Shown here in pieces: positions 26,488 through 36,186 of a stretch of 64,000 bases of DNA. Source of the DNA: Qipengyuania mesophila (lineage in GTDB: Bacteria; Pseudomonadota; Alphaproteobacteria; Sphingomonadales; Sphingomonadaceae); NCBI RefSeq assembly GCF_019711655.1, contig NZ_JAIGNU010000002.1, positions 248,001 through 312,000 on the forward strand, read 5' to 3'. Under the pieces are notes generated by a model. It had not been told where the DNA came from and did not search any database. It saw only the letters and a list, made by a program, of their open reading frames with translations. The translations under genes and the position numbers were made by a program. Each line of letters starts with the position of its first letter. Positions within the stretch are counted from its first letter, which is position 1.

Positions 26488-26996
26488 GGCCGGATCTCGA
26501 TCGGCGTGCCGTCGGGCACGAGGCTCCACAGCTCCTCGATCTCCGCATTCGACATGGCGATGCAGCCGTCGGTCCAGTCGCCCGGGATCCGTTCGTCGAA
26601 AGCAAGGCCGTTGGGCTGGCCGTGGATGAAGATCAGCCCGCCCGGCGAGCGCCCGCGCGCCTTGGCATAGGCCCGGTCCGCGGCGTTGGGATAGTCGATA
26701 TGCAGGCTGAGGTAATAGCTCGACTGCGGATTGCCGTAGGAGATGCGATAGCGCCCTTCCGGCGTACGCTCGTCGCCCTGGAAGCGCTTGTGGCCGATCG
26801 GCTGGTCGCCGAACTGCAGGCCGGTATAGGCGCGGATGACCTTGCCGCCCTGGTAGAGCCAGAGCCTGCGATCGGACTTGTCGATCAGCACGAAATCGGC
26901 CCGCTCGCCCGCGCGCGCCTGCTGCGCCTGCGCACTCGGTGCCGGCTGCAGGCAGGCCGCGAACAGGAGAACCAGCGAAAGGGCGAGAGCGCGCAT
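26484..26996 (-). CDS. L,D-transpeptidase (YkuD domain), probable lipoprotein
   Basis: 170 residues from ATG 26996. N-terminus LVLLFAACLQP fits a lipobox (Cys15). The YkuD fold spans about 40-170 with the catalytic HGQPNG...DWTDGCIAMSN segment; Cys near residue 153 is the nucleophile. These enzymes cross-link peptidoglycan 3-3 or attach proteins to it. It has a 4-base convergent overlap with the DUF6768-like gene and starts 29 bases after the purA stop, so it may be cotranscribed with purA. Confidence 0.88.
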   Translation of the reverse strand: MRALALSLVLLFAACLQPAPSAQAQQARAGERADFVLIDKSDRRLWLYQGGKVIRAYTGLQFGDQPIGHKRFQGDERTPEGRYRISYGNPQSSYYLSLHIDYPNAADRAYAKARGRSPGGLIFIHGQPNGLAFDERIPGDWTDGCIAMSNAEIEELWSLVPDGTPIEIRP

Positions 26997-27025
26997 GGTG
27001 CGGGCACCATAGCGCGCATTTCTCA

Positions 27026-28315
<1,290 letters not shown>

Positions 28316-28497
28316 GATTACGCCTTTTCCCCTGCCAGGGGATCCACAAGGTCCTTCGACAGGACTCGACCAAGGGATGGAATGGAGAAGCGGGTCTGCC
28401 GCTTCAAATGCGGGGCGCGAGGTAGGAGCCTGCGGGTTGGCAGTCAAGCCAAGGAAACAATGCTGCACTGCATCATTGATAGGGCAAAGGAGATCCC

Positions 28498-29316
28498 ATG
28501 ACCGATTACCCCACTCTCGCCCTCAACGATGGCCGCCGGATTCCGCAGCTCGGCTTCGGCACCTGGCAGATCGAGGAGGAGACGGCACCCAAGGCCGTCG
28601 AGACCGCGCTCGAGACCGGCTATGCGCTGGTCGATACCGCCGCCATCTACGGCAACGAGCGCGGGGTCGGGAAGGGATTGGGCGATCGGTCGGACATCTT
28701 CCTGCAGACCAAGATCTGGAACGAGAGCCAGGGCTACGACCGCACGCTGAAGGCGGCCGACAAGTGTCTCGAGCGGCTCGGCCGCGAGCATGTCGACATG
28801 CTGCTGATCCACTGGCCCTGCCCGGGCAACGACCTGTTCGTCGAGACCTGGAAAGCGCTGATCGAACTGCGCGACCAGGGCAAGGCGAAGTCGATCGGCG
28901 TGTCCAATTTCCGCGAGGAAGATCTGAAGCGGATTGTCGACGAGACCGGCGTTACCCCCGCGCTCAACCAGGTCGAACTGCACCCCAGCTTCCAGCAGCG
29001 CGAGCTCCGCAAGGTGCATGACGAGATGGGGATCATCACGCAGAGCTGGTCGCCGCTCGGCCAGGGTGGCGGCATGGATGCGAGCACGATCCGCGACATC
29101 GCGGGCGAACTGGGGCGTCCGGCCAGCGCGGTCGTGCTGCGCTGGCACATCCAGCACGGGCTGTGTCCGATACCCAAGTCGACCAGCCGCGATCATATCG
29201 AGCAGAATTTCTCCGCGCTCTCCTTCGAACTGAGCGAGGAGCAGATGGCGCGGATCGACGCGCTCGATACCGACGACGGACGTCTCGGGCCCGATCCGGC
29301 CGCCTTCAACGGCTGA
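28498..29316 (+). CDS. Aldo/keto reductase (2,5-diketo-gluconate reductase type)
   Basis: 272 residues, AKR family 5 style. The tetrad is visible in [11 protein letters not shown] (Asp, Tyr), LQTKIWN (Lys) and MLLIHWP (His), and the NADPH-binding end [13 protein letters not shown]. It reduces aldehydes or ketones; the physiological substrate is not predictable. GGAG lies 6-9 bases before the start. Confidence 0.9.
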   Translation: MTDYPTLALNDGRRIPQLGFGTWQIEEETAPKAVETALETGYALVDTAAIYGNERGVGKGLGDRSDIFLQTKIWNESQGYDRTLKAADKCLERLGREHVDMLLIHWPCPGNDLFVETWKALIELRDQGKAKSIGVSNFREEDLKRIVDETGVTPALNQVELHPSFQQRELRKVHDEMGIITQSWSPLGQGGGMDASTIRDIAGELGRPASAVVLRWHIQHGLCPIPKSTSRDHIEQNFSALSFELSEEQMARIDALDTDDGRLGPDPAAFNG

Positions 29317-29356
29317 ACGAAAGCCCGCTTGCCGAGCATTGACTGTATTACATAGG

Positions 29357-29390
29357 CATGACACTCCTCCGAAAAACGGAGAGTGTCATG
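29357..29390 (+). promoter_or_regulatory. Hairpin covering the RBS and start of the DUF5694 gene
   Basis: CATGACACTCCTCCG (29357-29371) pairs with CGGAGAGTGTCATG (29377-29390) around a loop of five A, with one bulged base. The right arm includes the GGAGAG ribosome site and ATG 29388. If transcription starts upstream, the ribosome site would be masked, giving a translational switch. A weak promoter-like TTGACT (29339) precedes it. Confidence 0.5.
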
Positions 29391-30482
29391 CCCCTGCTTT
29401 TCGCCAGCCTGCTCGTAGCCGCAGCGGCGCCCGCGCAGACCGCAGCCGAACCGGCCGACCCGGTCGCCATCGTCGACGCAGCCGCACGCGAGCGGGGCGA
29501 TCTGAGCGAGGTGCTGGTGCTCGGCACCGCGCATCTCAGCGCGCTGCCCGAGGATTTCGACCGCAGCCGTTTCGCCCCGCTGATCGACCGGCTCGCCGAT
29601 TGGCAGCCCGAGGCCATCGCGATCGAGAATCTCGACGGGCCGCAATGCGATTACCTGCGCGCCTATGCGCATGCCTATCCCGAGACAGCGGAGAACTATT
29701 GCCCCGATCCCGAACCCGCGCGCGCCGCACTCGGCCTGTCGGGGCCCGAGGCGGACCGCGAGTTGCGCACCGTGCTGAGCGACAGTGCTGTCGAGCGGGC
29801 GCCGGCGCAGCGGCGGCGTCTGGCCGCGCTGTTCCTCGCGGTGGGCGAACCCGATTCGGCGCTGGTCCAGTGGCTCCGCCTGCCCGAAACCGAGCGCCAC
29901 GCCGAGGGCCCGCTGACCGCAAAACTTGCCGCGCAACTCGACAAGCGCCTGTCCCGCCGCAACGAATCGAGCCTGATCGCGGCGCATCTCGCCGCCCGGC
30001 TCGGCCACGAACGCGTCTATCCGGTCGACGACCATACCGGCGACATCGCCACCGGGCCGATCGAGGACGAGGACCTCTATGCGCGCGAGATCCGCGCCGC
30101 GTGGGACAATCCCGCGACCGCCGAGCGCCATGCCGCTTCCGAGGCCTGGAACAAGCAGCTCGAAGCGGGCACGCTGTCGGTGCTCGAATGGTATCGCCTG
30201 ATGAACCGCAACAGCGAGGCGCGGCTCGCGATGCGCAGCGATTTCGCCGCCGCCGCGGGCGCCCGCCACCCCGGCAATACCGGCCGCAAATATCTCGCCT
30301 ATTGGGAGACCCGCAATCTGCGCATGGTCGCCAACCTCCGGCAGGTGATCGGCGCCGGCCGCCGCGTGCTGGCCATCGTCGGTTCCTCGCACAAGCCCTA
30401 TTACGAGCGCTACCTCGGCATGACGAGCGATGTCGAACTGGTCGATACCGAGGCGGTACTGGCAGGCGAGGCCGGGGACTGA
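29388..30482 (+). CDS. DUF5694-like secreted protein of unknown function
   Basis: 364 residues from ATG 29388, which has a GGAGAG site at 6 bases; an in-frame ATG at 29358 without a ribosome site would add ten residues (MTLLRKTESV). A signal peptide ends near APAQT, so it is exported. The motif VLGTAHLSALPEDF near residue 44 and the end RRVLAIVGSSHKPYYERYL are typical of DUF5694; both contain conserved His, and the fold recalls the TraB/GumN-like hydrolases, but function is not known. Following region holds a hairpin and a decayed trhO fragment. Confidence 0.7.
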   Translation: MPLLFASLLVAAAAPAQTAAEPADPVAIVDAAARERGDLSEVLVLGTAHLSALPEDFDRSRFAPLIDRLADWQPEAIAIENLDGPQCDYLRAYAHAYPETAENYCPDPEPARAALGLSGPEADRELRTVLSDSAVERAPAQRRRLAALFLAVGEPDSALVQWLRLPETERHAEGPLTAKLAAQLDKRLSRRNESSLIAAHLAARLGHERVYPVDDHTGDIATGPIEDEDLYAREIRAAWDNPATAERHAASEAWNKQLEAGTLSVLEWYRLMNRNSEARLAMRSDFAAAAGARHPGNTGRKYLAYWETRNLRMVANLRQVIGAGRRVLAIVGSSHKPYYERYLGMTSDVELVDTEAVLAGEAGD

Positions 30483-30534
30483 CATCGAGGGGCACCCCGA
30501 GCGACCCGGAGTGTCAACGGGGTGCTATCATGTC
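30481..30534 (+). terminator. Imperfect inverted repeat after the DUF5694 gene
   Basis: GACATCGAGGGGCACCCC (30481-30498) and GGGGTGCTATCATGTC (30519-30534) pair at GCACCCC/GGGGTGC and at the outer GACAT/ATGTC. It begins at the stop codon and could terminate transcription or mark the edge of the inserted segment. No T-run follows. Confidence 0.4.
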
Positions 30535-30587
30535 GCTGCCCCCATCCGGAGCGCCGCGCTCTACCAGTTCGTGCAGTTCGACGATCT
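30531..30587 (+). pseudogene. Decayed fragment of the 5' end of trhO
   Basis: The stretch from ATGTC (30530-30534) through GTTCGACGATC (30576-30586) copies the first ~60 bases of trhO at 31827. From CCCATCCG to TTCGACGATC it matches at 42 of 46 positions. A one-base loss after the ATG shifts the frame, and similarity ends abruptly at about 30587. In the correct frame it reads PIRSAALYQFVQFDD against [15 protein letters not shown] in TrhO. It marks an earlier copy or junction of the region. Confidence 0.75.
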
Positions 30588-30752
30588 CCGCCTTGTCCTC
30601 ACCGCCTCACCGAGTGCCAGTTGCGGCTCCGGTGACCTATTGAAATCCCAGAAAGGTGAAGAGACGCGAGACCATAAACCACCATGGAACGAACCGCCCT
30701 GCAGGTCCGAACAAAGCTCGCACGCGAGAAAGCGTCGATTTTTCAAGCAATA
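30588..30752. other. Low-GC gene-free spacer
   Basis: No convincing reading frame with a start and ribosome site is present. The composition is clearly poorer in G+C than the flanks, with runs such as GATTTTTCAAGCAATATTGCG. Two direct repeats of TTTTTCAA (30739-30746 and 30758-30765), 19 bases apart, lie beside the promoter of the next gene and might bind a regulator. Confidence 0.5.
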
Positions 30753-30781
30753 TTGCGTTTTTCAAAGTAGTGCTCTAGATT
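30753..30781 (+). promoter_or_regulatory. Candidate promoter of the low-GC two-gene insert
   Basis: TTGCGT (30753-30758) and TAGATT (30776-30781) are spaced by exactly 17 bases. Transcription would start near 30788, so the mRNA may be leaderless at ATG 30790. A CCCC-atgaac-GGGG mini-stem also spans the start codon. Confidence 0.45.
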
Positions 30782-30789
30782 AATGCCCC

Positions 30790-31479
30790 ATGAACGGGGA
30801 ATCTACTTTTTTCCTGCTTGCGACCTTGTTGTTTCTGGCACTGCTTGTTCTGGGTTTTCGAACAATTGAGGTGTCGGAAAAACGCGCACGCTATGCGCAA
30901 GCGCTGCTCACCCTGGTTGCCCTCGCCACCACAGGTTACTGGTTCTTCCTCGAACGCAAGGGCATGCCGCACGCCGATGTTTCGCAAGAAGTATCCGCGG
31001 TTCCGCTTGGTGATGGGCTCATCGCAGTCGAAGCGCACGTAAAGGTTCACAATTTGGGGCAACGCGAGCTTGTCGTCGATCATCTCAAAAGCCGCCTGCA
31101 ACTCGTCCGAGGCGATGCCTATCGCTACGACCTGCTGAATGCCAAGAAGGGCGACGATTACTGGGCCGCGAAGCGCTCAGGCAAAAGCCACAAGCCCCAA
31201 TTCAATCAAGCAGAATTGCTATGGCCCATCCATCGGACCTTTGACCGGCGTGTCGAATACAAGATCGAGCCCGGCGAGACCGACTTGGTGGTCGCCACCT
31301 TCTTGATGAGCTGCAGCAAGGCGAACTGGATACGCGTGGCGACTGACATTTTCAAACCGAGTGGTGCAGGTCGGTGGTTCGGATGGAAGAATGAGAAGGA
31401 CAAGGACAAGGCTTGGAAAGCGCGAACCTTCCTCGATGTGAGAAGCGCTTGTGATCAGGAGGAAAACCACGATGAGTAG
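30790..31479 (+). CDS. Unknown membrane-anchored protein (low-GC insert, gene 1)
   Basis: 229 residues. Two close N-terminal hydrophobic segments (about 7-23 and 38-54) leave a C-terminal domain of about 170 residues. This domain is beta-rich in character (VPLGDGLIAVEAHVKVHNLGQRELVV style strand pattern) and ends in a charged, Lys/Trp-rich tail. A predicted fold like small extracytoplasmic beta-sandwich domains is possible. I do not recognise the family. Base composition is clearly lower in G+C than the flanking genes. It overlaps the next gene by 8 bases. Confidence 0.65.
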   Translation: MNGESTFFLLATLLFLALLVLGFRTIEVSEKRARYAQALLTLVALATTGYWFFLERKGMPHADVSQEVSAVPLGDGLIAVEAHVKVHNLGQRELVVDHLKSRLQLVRGDAYRYDLLNAKKGDDYWAAKRSGKSHKPQFNQAELLWPIHRTFDRRVEYKIEPGETDLVVATFLMSCSKANWIRVATDIFKPSGAGRWFGWKNEKDKDKAWKARTFLDVRSACDQEENHDE

Positions 31480-31732
31480 GAGCAATTTGAAGTTGGTCGT
31501 AGCCGCAGCCTGCGTGTTGGGTTTGGCAGCATGTAGCGAAGCCACGGAGGATGCTGCCGAAGCGACCGCGGAGTCCGCGGCTGCCGAGACCGAAGCCAAC
31601 ATGGAAGCCGCCGGCGACGCGATGGAAGCTACCGTCGACGACTACGACGCTGCTGGCGCCGCGGATGACATTGCCGAGGATCAAGCCTCGGACAGCGACG
31701 ACGACGAAGAATGGGACGACCCGACCGGCTAA
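31472..31732 (+). CDS. Unknown small acidic lipoprotein (low-GC insert, gene 2)
   Basis: 86 residues. Lipobox LAAC at about residue 19-22, then an Ala/Glu/Asp-rich, largely disordered segment (EDAAEATAESAAAETEAN, DSDDDEEWDD) with strong negative charge. A strong AGGAGG precedes ATG 31472 by nine bases; GTG 31451 is a weaker alternative. Similar Ala-Glu lipoproteins occur widely without known function. It overlaps the upstream membrane protein, which implies a shared role or coupled expression. Confidence 0.65.
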   Translation: MSRSNLKLVVAAACVLGLAACSEATEDAAEATAESAAAETEANMEAAGDAMEATVDDYDAAGAADDIAEDQASDSDDDEEWDDPTG

Positions 31733-31826
31733 CAGGACCAAGCCGTGCTGGGGACGATGTGCTTACCATCCACCGCTGCTGAGCAGGGATGCATGTTGAT
31801 CACACCGCTGCTAAGGGCGCGGCGAA
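31733..31826. other. Spacer between insert and trhO
   Basis: No gene is seen. ACCGCTGCT occurs twice (near 31772 and 31805), a short direct repeat that may be part of the junction. The ribosome site for trhO is weak (AAGGG at a distance). Confidence 0.4.
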
Positions 31827-32777
31827 ATGTCTGCCCAGCCCATCCGTATCGCCGCGCTCTACCAGTTCGCGCGGTTCGACGATCCTGCCGCCCTCAAGCC
31901 GGATCTCCTCGCCTGCATGGAAGGCGCCGGCGTGCGCGGCACGCTGCTGCTCGCGCGCGAGGGGATCAACGGCACCATCGCCGGGTCGGACGCGGGCATC
32001 GATGCCGTGCTCGCCCATGTCCGCGCCCTCCCCGGCTGCGCGGAGATCGAGGTCAAGGAATCGCGCGCCGAGGCGATGCCCTTCCACCGCACCAAGGTGC
32101 GGCTGAAGAAGGAGATCGTCACCATGGGCCAGCCCGATCTCGACCCGCTGGCGGGCGTCGGCACCTATGTCGCGCCCGAGGACTGGAATACGCTAATCTC
32201 CGATCCCGACACGATCCTGATCGACACGCGCAACGATTACGAGGTCCAGATCGGGACCTTCGAGGGCGCGATCGATCCCGAGACCAAGAGCTTCCGCGAA
32301 TTTCCCGACTGGTTTCGTGCGCAGCGCGCAGCGCTCGAGGCAGAGGGCCGCACGCCGAAGATCGCCATGTTCTGCACCGGCGGCATCCGCTGCGAGAAGT
32401 CGACCGCCTTCGCGCGCGCCGAGGGAGTGGAGGAGGTCTACCACCTCAAGGGCGGCATCCTGAACTACCTCGAACACGTGCCCGAGGATGAGAGCCGGTG
32501 GCGCGGCGAGTGCTTCGTCTTCGACGAGCGGGTGAGCGTGGGTCATGGGCTGAAGCTCGGCGACCATGCCTTGTGTCGCGCCTGTCGCCGCCCGCTCAGC
32601 GCCGAGGACATGGCGCACGAGCATTACGAGGAAGGCGTCTCCTGCCACCGCTGTCACGGCGAACGCAGCGAGGAACAGCGCGCCCGCTATGCCGAACGCC
32701 AGCGGCAGGAAATGCTCGCCGAGGCGCGCGGGGCGGAGCATGTGGGACGCAAGGACGACGCCGGGGCCGATGGCTGA
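31827..32777 (+). CDS. trhO: tRNA uridine(34) hydroxylase TrhO (rhodanese family)
   Basis: 316 residues. Family knowledge: TrhO (YceA) makes 5-hydroxyuridine at the wobble base of some tRNAs with oxygen. An acylphosphatase-like N-terminal domain ([16 protein letters not shown]) is followed by a rhodanese domain with active Cys near residue 183 in [12 protein letters not shown] and a C-terminal Cys cluster (CRAC...CHRC). All parts are intact, so this is the functional copy relative to the fragment at 30531. It overlaps the GST gene by 8 bases. Confidence 0.93.
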   Translation: MSAQPIRIAALYQFARFDDPAALKPDLLACMEGAGVRGTLLLAREGINGTIAGSDAGIDAVLAHVRALPGCAEIEVKESRAEAMPFHRTKVRLKKEIVTMGQPDLDPLAGVGTYVAPEDWNTLISDPDTILIDTRNDYEVQIGTFEGAIDPETKSFREFPDWFRAQRAALEAEGRTPKIAMFCTGGIRCEKSTAFARAEGVEEVYHLKGGILNYLEHVPEDESRWRGECFVFDERVSVGHGLKLGDHALCRACRRPLSAEDMAHEHYEEGVSCHRCHGERSEEQRARYAERQRQEMLAEARGAEHVGRKDDAGADG

Positions 32778-33375
32778 GGCCGTCCTCTACAGCTTTCGCC
32801 GCTGCCCCTATGCGATGCGCGCCCGCATGGCGCTGAGCGTGAGCGGCGCGCGCTACGAGCACCGCGAGGTGGTGCTGCGCGACAAGCCTGCGGAGATGCT
32901 CGAGGTCTCGCCCAAGGGCACCGTGCCGGTGCTGGTGACCGAAGACGGCGCTGTGCTCGAGGAGAGCCTCGACATCATGCGCTGGGCGCTCGGTCAGAGC
33001 GATCCCGAAGACTGGCTCGCGCGCGAGGATGCGGCGTTGCTCGCAGCCAATGACGGCCCCTTCAAGCACCATCTCGACCGCTACAAATACGCCACCCGCT
33101 ACGATGATGTTGACCCGGCGCAGCACCGCGCAGCGGCGCTGGAAATCCTGAGGCGGCTGGAGGATCGCCTCGGCGAAAGCGACTATCTCTGCGGCGACGC
33201 GCGCGGCTTCGCCGACATCGCGATCTTTCCCTTCATCCGCCAGTTCGCCAATGCCGACCGCGACTGGTTCGATGCGCAGGACCTGCCGCGCCTGCAGGCC
33301 TGGCTCGCCGGGCTGACCGGTTCGGAGCTGTTTGCCGAGGTGATGCACAAGCACCCGCAATGGCGGAGCGCCTAG
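32770..33375 (+). CDS. Glutathione S-transferase-like protein
   Basis: 201 residues. N-terminal thioredoxin fold with [13 protein letters not shown], a CPYx active-site segment, and the cis-Pro/Glu-Ser segment [22 protein letters not shown]-terminal helical domain from about 85. Likely acts in detoxification or deglutathionylation. It overlaps trhO by 8 bases and converges on hisZ with a 4-base overlap. Confidence 0.88.
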   Translation: MAEAVLYSFRRCPYAMRARMALSVSGARYEHREVVLRDKPAEMLEVSPKGTVPVLVTEDGAVLEESLDIMRWALGQSDPEDWLAREDAALLAANDGPFKHHLDRYKYATRYDDVDPAQHRAAALEILRRLEDRLGESDYLCGDARGFADIAIFPFIRQFANADRDWFDAQDLPRLQAWLAGLTGSELFAEVMHKHPQWRSA

Positions 33376-34484
33376 AGCGGTTTCGGCTCCTTGCCGTCGA
33401 GCGCATGCGTGCAGCCCAGCGCGCGCGCATCGTCGCTCTCCGCCACGGCGGCGATGGTCCGCCAGCCGATCCCGCGCAGTCGCGCCGCCGCATCGCGGTC
33501 ATGGCCCAGCGGCAGGAACAGCGTGTCGCGCCTGTCTGCGGCGATCTTGCCGAGCGCCTCGAGCAGCGGATCGATATAGAGCGAGAAGCCGGTCGCCGGT
33601 TCGTCGCTGCCCTTGATCGTATAGGTCCCGCCCCGGCCCAGCGCGCGCCGCGCACCCTCTCCATAAAGCGTGAAGCCGAACCAGCTCTGGTATTCGAAGC
33701 CGTGGCGTTCGGTCGGGTCGAGCGTGACGCGCGCGCGGTCGCCGATGGCTGCAGCGATCTCGCGCAGGCCCACGATCCGGCTGGCTAGCGCCCCGCCCGC
33801 ATCGATCTCCGCGAGTTTGTCGATCGCCTCGCCGAAGGGGCCGGTTGCATAGAGCAGCGGGAGATAGGCCTCGCCGCCGGCATCGCGCAGCCCGCCGGCA
33901 TCCTTGGTGTCGAGTTCGCGCCGCACCGCCTCGCGCTGCTCGGGATCGAGCGGCATCGCGTCGACCACGAGCGCATCGAGGAGGTCGGGCAGCGTGAAGT
34001 CGACCGAGATCTTGGCGACTCCTGCCGCCTTGAGCGCATCGATCGCGACCGAGACAACCTCGCTGGCCGCCGCGACGCTGTCGGCGCCGATCAGTTCGGC
34101 GCCCATCTGCAGCCGCTGGCGCGCAGGGTCGAGCTGGTCGGCGCGGAGCAGCGCGACATCGCCCGCATAGCATAGCCGCAACGGGCGCGGCGCGCCGGCC
34201 ATGCCGGTCGCGGCGATGCGTCCGACCTGCACGGTCATGTCGCTGCGCAGCGCCAGCGTGCGCAGGCTGTCGGGGTCGGTGAAGCGCACCATCCGCCGCG
34301 TCGCGACGCCGGCCATGCGCCCGGCCAGCGAGCGTTCGAATTCGACCAGCGGCGGGCGTACGCGGTCGTAGCCATGCGCGTCCATCGCATCGAGCACGGC
34401 GCGCATGGCGCGGGTGATCGCGCGGGCCCGCTCGGGAAGAGCGTCTTCGAGGCCGACGGGCAGGAGGTCGTCAGATGTGGTCAT
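33372..34484 (-). CDS. hisZ: ATP phosphoribosyltransferase regulatory subunit HisZ
   Basis: 370 residues. A class II aminoacyl-tRNA-synthetase-like fold without tRNA activity; it partners short-form HisG in histidine synthesis. VRPPLVEFERSL, FTDPDSLRTLALRSDMTVQVGRIA and RLCYAGDVALL match family motifs. ATG 34484 (MTTSDDLLPVGLE) is preferred to a longer start. It lies 27 bases after serA, so serC-serA-hisZ look like one unit. Confidence 0.88.
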   Translation of the reverse strand: MTTSDDLLPVGLEDALPERARAITRAMRAVLDAMDAHGYDRVRPPLVEFERSLAGRMAGVATRRMVRFTDPDSLRTLALRSDMTVQVGRIAATGMAGAPRPLRLCYAGDVALLRADQLDPARQRLQMGAELIGADSVAAASEVVSVAIDALKAAGVAKISVDFTLPDLLDALVVDAMPLDPEQREAVRRELDTKDAGGLRDAGGEAYLPLLYATGPFGEAIDKLAEIDAGGALASRIVGLREIAAAIGDRARVTLDPTERHGFEYQSWFGFTLYGEGARRALGRGGTYTIKGSDEPATGFSLYIDPLLEALGKIAADRRDTLFLPLGHDRDAAARLRGIGWRTIAAVAESDDARALGCTHALDGKEPKPL

Positions 34485-34511
34485 CGTGCCGCGCCCCTGC
34501 CCCATCGTCCG

Positions 34512-36095
34512 TCAGAATGCCAGCGGCATCACGACCTTGACGCCTTCGAGCGCGCAGGCCGCCTTGACCACCTCGGGCGGGATCGGCGCATCGACGCTCA
34601 GCAGCAGCACCGCTTCACCGCCCGCCTGGCGGCGGCCGAGGTGGAAGGTGCCGATGTTGATGCCGTTTTCGCCCAGCAGCGTCCCGATGCGGCCGATGAA
34701 GCCGGGCGCGTCCTCGTTGACGATGTAGAGCATGTCGCCCGACAGTTCGGCCTCGATCCCGACGCCGAACATCTCGACCAGCCGCGGGGCATCGGCGCCG
34801 AACAGCGTGCCGGCGACCGAACGGTCGCCCTGTTCGGTGCCCACCGTCACGCGGATCAGCGTGTTGTAGGCGCCTTCCTTCTCGTGCCGGATCGAACGCA
34901 CGTCGAGCCCGCGTTCCTTGGCGAGATAGGGCGCATTGACCATGTTCACCGTATCCGAATAGCAGCGCATCAGACCCGCCAGCACCGCGCCCTCGATCGG
35001 CTTGCCCGACAATTCGGCCGCCGCGCCTTCGCGCTCGATGCTGATCTTGGTAAGGTTGCCATGCGCCAGCTGGCCGACGAGGCTGCCGAGGTTCTCGGCA
35101 AGCTTCATGTAAGGCTTCAGCTTGGGTGCTTCCTCGGCGCTCAGGCTCGGCATGTTGAGCGCATTGGTAACGCCGCCATTGACCAGATAGTCGGCCATCT
35201 GCTCGGCCACCTGCAGCGCCACATTGACCTGCGCCTCGGTGGTCGATGCCCCAAGGTGCGGGGTGCAGATGAAGTTGGGCTTGCCGAACAGCGGGCTGTC
35301 CTTGGCCGGCTCGGTCTGGAACACGTCGAGCGCCGCGCCCGCGACCTGCCCGCTGTCGAGCGCCTCGGCCAGCGCCGCCTCGTCGATCAGCCCGCCGCGC
35401 GCGCAATTGACGATGCGCACGCCCTTCTTGGTCTTGGCGAGGTTCTCGGCCGAGAGGATGTTGCGCGTTTCGTCGGTCAGCGGCGTGTGCAACGTGATGA
35501 AGTCCGCCTTGGCGAGCAGCGTGTCGAGATCGGCCTTCTCGACGCCCATCTCGATCGCGCGCTCCTCGGTCAGGAAGGGATCGTAGGCGACGACCTTCAT
35601 TCTCAGGCCGAGCGCGCGGCTGGCGACGATGCTGCCGATATTGCCCGCGCCGATCAGGCCGAGCGTCTTGCCGGTCACTTCGACGCCCATGAAGTCGTTC
35701 TTGGGCCATTCGCCCGCCTGCGTGCGCGTGTTCGCCGCGGGAATCTCGCGGGCGAGTGCGAACATCATGGCGATGGCGTGTTCGGCGGTGGTGATCGAAT
35801 TGCCGAAAGGCGTGTTCATCACCACCACGCCCTTGGCGCTGGCGGCGGGGATATCGACATTGTCGACCCCGATCCCGGCACGGCCGACGACCTTGAGATT
35901 GTCTGCTGCTTCGAGGATATCCTTGGTGACCTTGGTCGCCGAACGGATCGCGAGGCCGTCGTACTGGCCGATCACGGCCTTGAGCTCGTCGGGCGTCATG
36001 CCCGGCTTCACATCGACGTCGCAGCCGCGCTCTTCGAAGATGCGCGCGGCATTGGGGTCCATCTTGTCGCTGATGAGGACCTTGGGCTTGCTCAT
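34512..36095 (-). CDS. serA: D-3-phosphoglycerate dehydrogenase
   Basis: 527 residues, long form. Oxidises 3-phosphoglycerate to start serine synthesis. NAD site GLIGAGNIGSIVA, Arg in NCARGG and catalytic His in CTPHLGAST are present. An intervening domain and a C-terminal ACT domain (about 455-527, YIVNEDAPGFIGRIG) give serine-type feedback control. A hairpin sits between it and upstream serC. Confidence 0.96.
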   Translation of the reverse strand: MSKPKVLISDKMDPNAARIFEERGCDVDVKPGMTPDELKAVIGQYDGLAIRSATKVTKDILEAADNLKVVGRAGIGVDNVDIPAASAKGVVVMNTPFGNSITTAEHAIAMMFALAREIPAANTRTQAGEWPKNDFMGVEVTGKTLGLIGAGNIGSIVASRALGLRMKVVAYDPFLTEERAIEMGVEKADLDTLLAKADFITLHTPLTDETRNILSAENLAKTKKGVRIVNCARGGLIDEAALAEALDSGQVAGAALDVFQTEPAKDSPLFGKPNFICTPHLGASTTEAQVNVALQVAEQMADYLVNGGVTNALNMPSLSAEEAPKLKPYMKLAENLGSLVGQLAHGNLTKISIEREGAAAELSGKPIEGAVLAGLMRCYSDTVNMVNAPYLAKERGLDVRSIRHEKEGAYNTLIRVTVGTEQGDRSVAGTLFGADAPRLVEMFGVGIEAELSGDMLYIVNEDAPGFIGRIGTLLGENGINIGTFHLGRRQAGGEAVLLLSVDAPIPPEVVKAACALEGVKVVMPLAF

Positions 36096-36156
36096 GACAG
36101 ATACTCCTGTCGTTCACCCGGCACGGGCCGGGACATGATTTGGAAAAGGGATTGGC

Positions 36157-36179
36157 GGCGGCCCGGAACGCGGGCCGCC
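36157..36179 (-). terminator. Intercistronic hairpin between serC and serA
   Basis: GGCGGCCCG and CGGGCCGCC pair over a 5-base loop just 7 bases beyond the serC stop. On the minus strand it is followed by CCAATCCCTTTTCC, so partial termination is possible and would lower serA relative to serC. It may also only stabilise the serC mRNA. Confidence 0.5.
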
Positions 36180-36186
36180 AGCCGGA

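Noticed and set aside
28316..28497. Purine riboswitch in the purA leader
   Set aside because: Only two small independent stems are present; the conserved three-way junction and loop sequences are not seen.
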